Part shown: positions 5,234-8,111 of the stretch, piece by piece
Layout of the letters: every line of letters begins with the position of its first letter
Position numbering within the stretch: the first letter of the stretch is position 1
From: Bacteroidota bacterium
GTDB taxonomy: Bacteria > Bacteroidota > Bacteroidia > Bacteroidales > JADFUO01
Direction: 5' to 3'
NCBI GenBank assembly: GCA_015222115.1
Contig: JADFUO010000320.1
Span: 1-8,111 of the forward strand
Length of the DNA: 8,111 nt
Notes under the pieces: model-generated
Databases searched by the model: none
What the model saw: the letters and a program-made list of their open reading frames with translations, nothing else
What the model was told of the DNA's origin: nothing
Program-made: the position numbers and the translations under genes

Positions 5234-5983
5234 CTAAAACTTCTTCATAGCCTCCCGCAATAACTCGCGGGTTTCTTTTGAATACCAACACTCAATGAAG
5301 GATCGTTGTTTCTCTTTCCAATGCGTTCCAATCTGAGATTCAGTCACCTCTACACGATTCCGTTTGATTATTCTATATGTATCCTGGGGGATTGAACCAA
5401 TCGACTGAGCTTTCTCGATCGATTTCAGCAGCACATCTTCCAACGGAAGCACCTGATCCACCATCCCCATCTGCAATGATTCCTCGGAATGATAAAACTC
5501 GCCCGACTCAACTATTTCACGAGAATTTCGAATTCCAACTAAACTTTGAAGCACACAGTCAGCCAAGTACGGAACAGGAACTCCAAGCTTAATCTCATTC
5601 AGTCCCATTAACTTCCGCCCTTTTCCAATTATTCGATAGTCACAACACAGTGCTAAAATGAATCCGCCTGCTATGGCATGGCCTGTAATTGCAGCTACCG
5701 TCGGTTTGGGAAATGTATACAATTCCATACACCTTTCATTGAATCTTTCGTAGAATAGTTTGAAATCTTCTTTGGAAAGATAATAAAGTTGAGGTATGTC
5801 AAAACCAATTGAGAAAAACTTATCATTAGTGCTACTAAGAACAAGTGCATGAACATTAGTATCAGTTTTCAACGCTTTTAGCACTTTAGCAAGTTTATTT
5901 ATAACCTCAAGATTTATGGCGTTTGTAACACCACGGTCTAACTTCAACACCGCCACTTTATCTTGGTATTTTAAGTCGAGCAT
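5234..5983 (-). CDS. Crotonase-family enzyme, probable delta3-delta2-enoyl-CoA isomerase
   Basis: A 249-residue crotonase-fold protein, a normal length for the family. Oxyanion-hole elements are visible at FFSIGFDIPQL (56-66) and GHAIAGGFILALCCDYRI (101-118). In the second, isoleucine replaces the first catalytic glutamate of enoyl-CoA hydratases, while GLNEIKLGV keeps the other glutamate at E130. This one-glutamate pattern and the wording GLNE-x-x-LG, CDYRI and GMVDQVLP match mitochondrial ECI1-type delta3-delta2-enoyl-CoA isomerase, which shifts double bonds during beta-oxidation of unsaturated acyl-CoAs. The call is therefore isomerase rather than hydratase. No Shine-Dalgarno sequence precedes the ATG. 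It sits 89 bp downstream of the metallopeptidase-like lipoprotein gene on the same strand. No other beta-oxidation gene is seen here. Confidence 0.8.
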   Translation of the reverse strand: MLDLKYQDKVAVLKLDRGVTNAINLEVINKLAKVLKALKTDTNVHALVLSSTNDKFFSIGFDIPQLYYLSKEDFKLFYERFNERCMELYTFPKPTVAAITGHAIAGGFILALCCDYRIIGKGRKLMGLNEIKLGVPVPYLADCVLQSLVGIRNSREIVESGEFYHSEESLQMGMVDQVLPLEDVLLKSIEKAQSIGSIPQDTYRIIKRNRVEVTESQIGTHWKEKQRSFIECWYSKETRELLREAMKKF

Positions 5984-6072
5984 ATTAAAATTTAAAAATT
6001 TTCAATTGCCTCTAAAATTTCTGTTTCGGTACAAATTGTTGTTTCAAAAATAAAAATTTCAAAAAGTATTCA

Positions 6073-8001
6073 TCAGAGAGATTTTAACTTCTTCAGCATT
6101 TTTATTGCATTCTGATTGCCCGGATCCAGTTCAAGTGATTTTTTATAGTTCTTGATTGCAAGCTCTGTATCTCCGTTATTCATATAAGCCTCACCAAGAC
6201 TGTCATAAACATTTGCTGATTCAGGATAAACTTCAAGGTTGAGTTTGAAGATTTCTATAGCTTCTGATATTTTTCCCGTTTCAAGTAAAATGTATCCAAG
6301 AGTATTAAGCTCGTTTTCACCAAAATCATATTTATCCTGATGATGCTTTTTTATATAGTAATATTGCCGGATAGCCGAATTAACATCTTTTTTAAATATA
6401 GTATTCAGAAGCGCTCCGGCAACCGAATATTTAGCTATACTGATTTTTATCGTACTGTCAGCCATAATCATTGAACCGGCATTATTATATCTGAATTTTA
6501 AATTTGTTCCCTGCATTTCGATATTTGTAAACTTTATTGATTCACCTTCAGAATATTTCAGAGGTTTTCCATCCAGCACAACAGATGATATTTCATCACT
6601 GTAGAATACCACCTTTTTTGTCTTTTCTTTATAATCATTTTCTTCAAACACCCCGCTATTATGTATCTGAAGCAGAAGCTGCCTGCTTTTAAGGGAATAA
6701 ATGTTGTAATGATTACAAAGTTGCCTGGTTCCCTTATTTACTGTCCATCTTTTCCCTGAAGATGATCTTGATCGCGAAAGATTTCCCGAACTCAAAAATA
6801 TTTCAAACCGGTATCCGGTTTGTGCTTCAAAAGAAAGCAGTTCTTTTCGGTAACCATCAAGGTGTGCCTGAATAAGACTATCGGTTGAAACAAGTATTTT
6901 TTCATATTCATAGTCTTTTTTTGAAGTTTCAACGAGGTTAACATATTGAGATTCATCCAATCCAAAGTAGTCTCTAAATAGTTTTGCATAAGTGAATTCT
7001 GCTCCTGCCTTTTGGGCAAGGCTTTTCCATTCAATATTAAAATAATCCAGCAAAAATGCCTGTGCACTTCCAACAGGGTAAACCCTGTTTCTTAACATAT
7101 CCTCGGGTGAAATTGAGTTACCGGTTATGCGGCCGTGAAAATCCTGCAGGATTAATTCAGGAAAAGAATAGCCAGCAAAGTCGTCAGGTAAAAAACTTGA
7201 GTAGTTTTTTAGCGAAGATTTGTATTGTAATGATTTGATAAGGTCAATACTCTTTTTTTCTACATATCGTGCAGTTCCTTCGTTTATCTCGAGGCCTTGT
7301 TCATATTTGGTAATAAATTGATCGCCGCGTTTCCAGCGAAAGTCGCGGACAGCAACAAATTGTTTTATTAGCTCACTGCATTTCTTGTCATTACCTGTTT
7401 GCATCATCTTTACTGCATCGATTAACAACTGCATTTCCAGATATGCAAGGGCAGTGTTTTCCTTGTCGAGTATGGGATATTTTTCTTCACGTCCCCAAAC
7501 AATTTCGCCAAAATTATCATGCTGAAACTGATGGAAAGCCTCGTGAGCAATAAATCCAAAAGCATAAGCAACATTTGCCTCATATTCCTTGAAGTATTTC
7601 AACGGAATATTTATAGCAGCAACCCTGATTGTATCGACCTGAAAATCAAAAACCAGTTGTCCTGCAAGGTCTTTATATTGCCCAAAATAAATTTGAACAT
7701 CTGTTCTCAGATCAGGCCAGTTCTCAGGGTATGAATTAAATCCATCCACCTCTTTCTTATAATTTAACAAAAGAGTCCACTCACCTGGTAAATAAACAAT
7801 AACAGGGCTCTCTGAAAGATTATATCCGGGCCAGACAGAATCGGGTTTCTGTTGGAATAACTGAACAATACCCTCTATAATTTTAAGCGAAGTATAGTCT
7901 TCATCAGTCGGTTTATTTCTCTTTGACCCGCCCTCAAAAATGCAGCCACAGCATAATATTAAATTCAAAGCAATGAAAATAACCAATTTAGCTGTTTTCA
8001 T
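6073..8001 (-). CDS. Lipoprotein with zincin-type HExxH site and C-terminal TPR repeats
   Basis: A 642-residue protein beginning with a lipoprotein signal: MKTAK, a hydrophobic run to residue 18, and a lipobox-like CCGC with C20 as the acylation site. Residues 30-250 form a probable metallopeptidase domain with HEAFHQFQH (HExxH at 153-157) and, about 85 residues later, EINEGTARYVE, where E241 could be the third zinc ligand as in gluzincins. A middle region (about 250-540) has no domain I recognise. The C-terminus (about 560-642) holds at least two TPR units (NTLGYILLETGKISEAIEIF and VYDSLGEAYMNNGDTELAIK). I prefer the ATG at 8001 to a TTG at 8010 because AGAGG lies about 11 bases ahead of it and the signal peptide starts naturally there. 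The substrate is unknown; the protein should be anchored in the cell envelope. Confidence 0.75.
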   Translation of the reverse strand: MKTAKLVIFIALNLILCCGCIFEGGSKRNKPTDEDYTSLKIIEGIVQLFQQKPDSVWPGYNLSESPVIVYLPGEWTLLLNYKKEVDGFNSYPENWPDLRTDVQIYFGQYKDLAGQLVFDFQVDTIRVAAINIPLKYFKEYEANVAYAFGFIAHEAFHQFQHDNFGEIVWGREEKYPILDKENTALAYLEMQLLIDAVKMMQTGNDKKCSELIKQFVAVRDFRWKRGDQFITKYEQGLEINEGTARYVEKKSIDLIKSLQYKSSLKNYSSFLPDDFAGYSFPELILQDFHGRITGNSISPEDMLRNRVYPVGSAQAFLLDYFNIEWKSLAQKAGAEFTYAKLFRDYFGLDESQYVNLVETSKKDYEYEKILVSTDSLIQAHLDGYRKELLSFEAQTGYRFEIFLSSGNLSRSRSSSGKRWTVNKGTRQLCNHYNIYSLKSRQLLLQIHNSGVFEENDYKEKTKKVVFYSDEISSVVLDGKPLKYSEGESIKFTNIEMQGTNLKFRYNNAGSMIMADSTIKISIAKYSVAGALLNTIFKKDVNSAIRQYYYIKKHHQDKYDFGENELNTLGYILLETGKISEAIEIFKLNLEVYPESANVYDSLGEAYMNNGDTELAIKNYKKSLELDPGNQNAIKMLKKLKSL

Positions 8002-8111
8002 AATTTTCAATACCTCTTTTATAATAATAGTATTGCAGGGATAATGAAATATATTGATATCAGATTTCTTTTATATTCCCCAGTACGAAGACGAATTAAG
8101 CTGTGAAGTAT

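Noticed and set aside
5234..5983. Enoyl-CoA hydratase
   Set aside because: Only one of the two catalytic glutamates is present and the surrounding motifs match the enoyl-CoA isomerase group.
5984..6072. A further attC upstream of the isomerase gene, which would make that gene a cassette too
   Set aside because: The 89-bp spacer has no R boxes and no stem, only AT-rich sequence.
1..8111. CRISPR array, tRNA or rRNA genes
   Set aside because: No regularly spaced direct repeats outside the WG coding repeats, and no cloverleaf or rRNA-like sequence, were recognised on either strand.

Overview
The window looks like AT-rich chromosomal DNA from an uncultured Bacteroidota-type bacterium. This rests on weak or absent Shine-Dalgarno sequences, a secretion signal ending in SYGQQ, a solitary four-helix-bundle (S23/IVP) gene, TPR tails of the YPES-NVYDSLGEAY type, and dispersed intergenic repeats. 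The phylum is inferred; no rRNA or marker gene is present. Every convincing gene is on the minus strand, so transcription runs from right to left.

Region A (1-3201) is very AT-rich and looks like the edge of a fatty-acid-like or specialised lipid biosynthesis cluster. In transcription order it holds a B12-binding radical SAM enzyme, a FabZ-like hotdog dehydratase homologue, a 4HBT acyl thioesterase, and the first 12 codons of a protein that may be a beta-ketoacyl synthase. Between the radical SAM gene and the dehydratase sits a discrete block of about 523 bp: a four-helix-bundle (23S rRNA intervening-sequence protein family) gene bounded by 20-bp inverted repeats made of GGCTAA hexamers. A dispersed-type inverted repeat (570-641) and a strong hairpin (691-726) fill the gap between the dehydratase and the thioesterase.

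Region B (about 3476-5208) has the marks of a lone integron-type gene cassette. A secreted WG (KWG) repeat protein is followed by a 132-bp element folding like an attC site: R boxes, unpaired spacers of 5 and 6 nt, and a stem with two extrahelical bases on the L'' arm, in the orientation expected for that gene. The gene is also enclosed by a nearly perfect 27-bp inverted repeat whose downstream copy overlaps the attC R'' box. No integrase is visible. A second, less canonical palindrome with exact R-box consensus ends (5107-5208) lies just upstream and overlaps the tail of a broken small ORF.

Region C (5234-8001) is richer in G+C. It contains a crotonase-fold enzyme most like delta3-delta2-enoyl-CoA isomerase, and a lipoprotein with a zincin HExxH site and a C-terminal TPR tail. 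These look like ordinary chromosomal genes flanking the cassette.

The observations most worth following are the attC-like site with its extended inverted repeat around the WG gene, the inverted-repeat-bounded four-helix-bundle unit inside the lipid cluster, and the lipid cluster itself, which continues beyond base 1.
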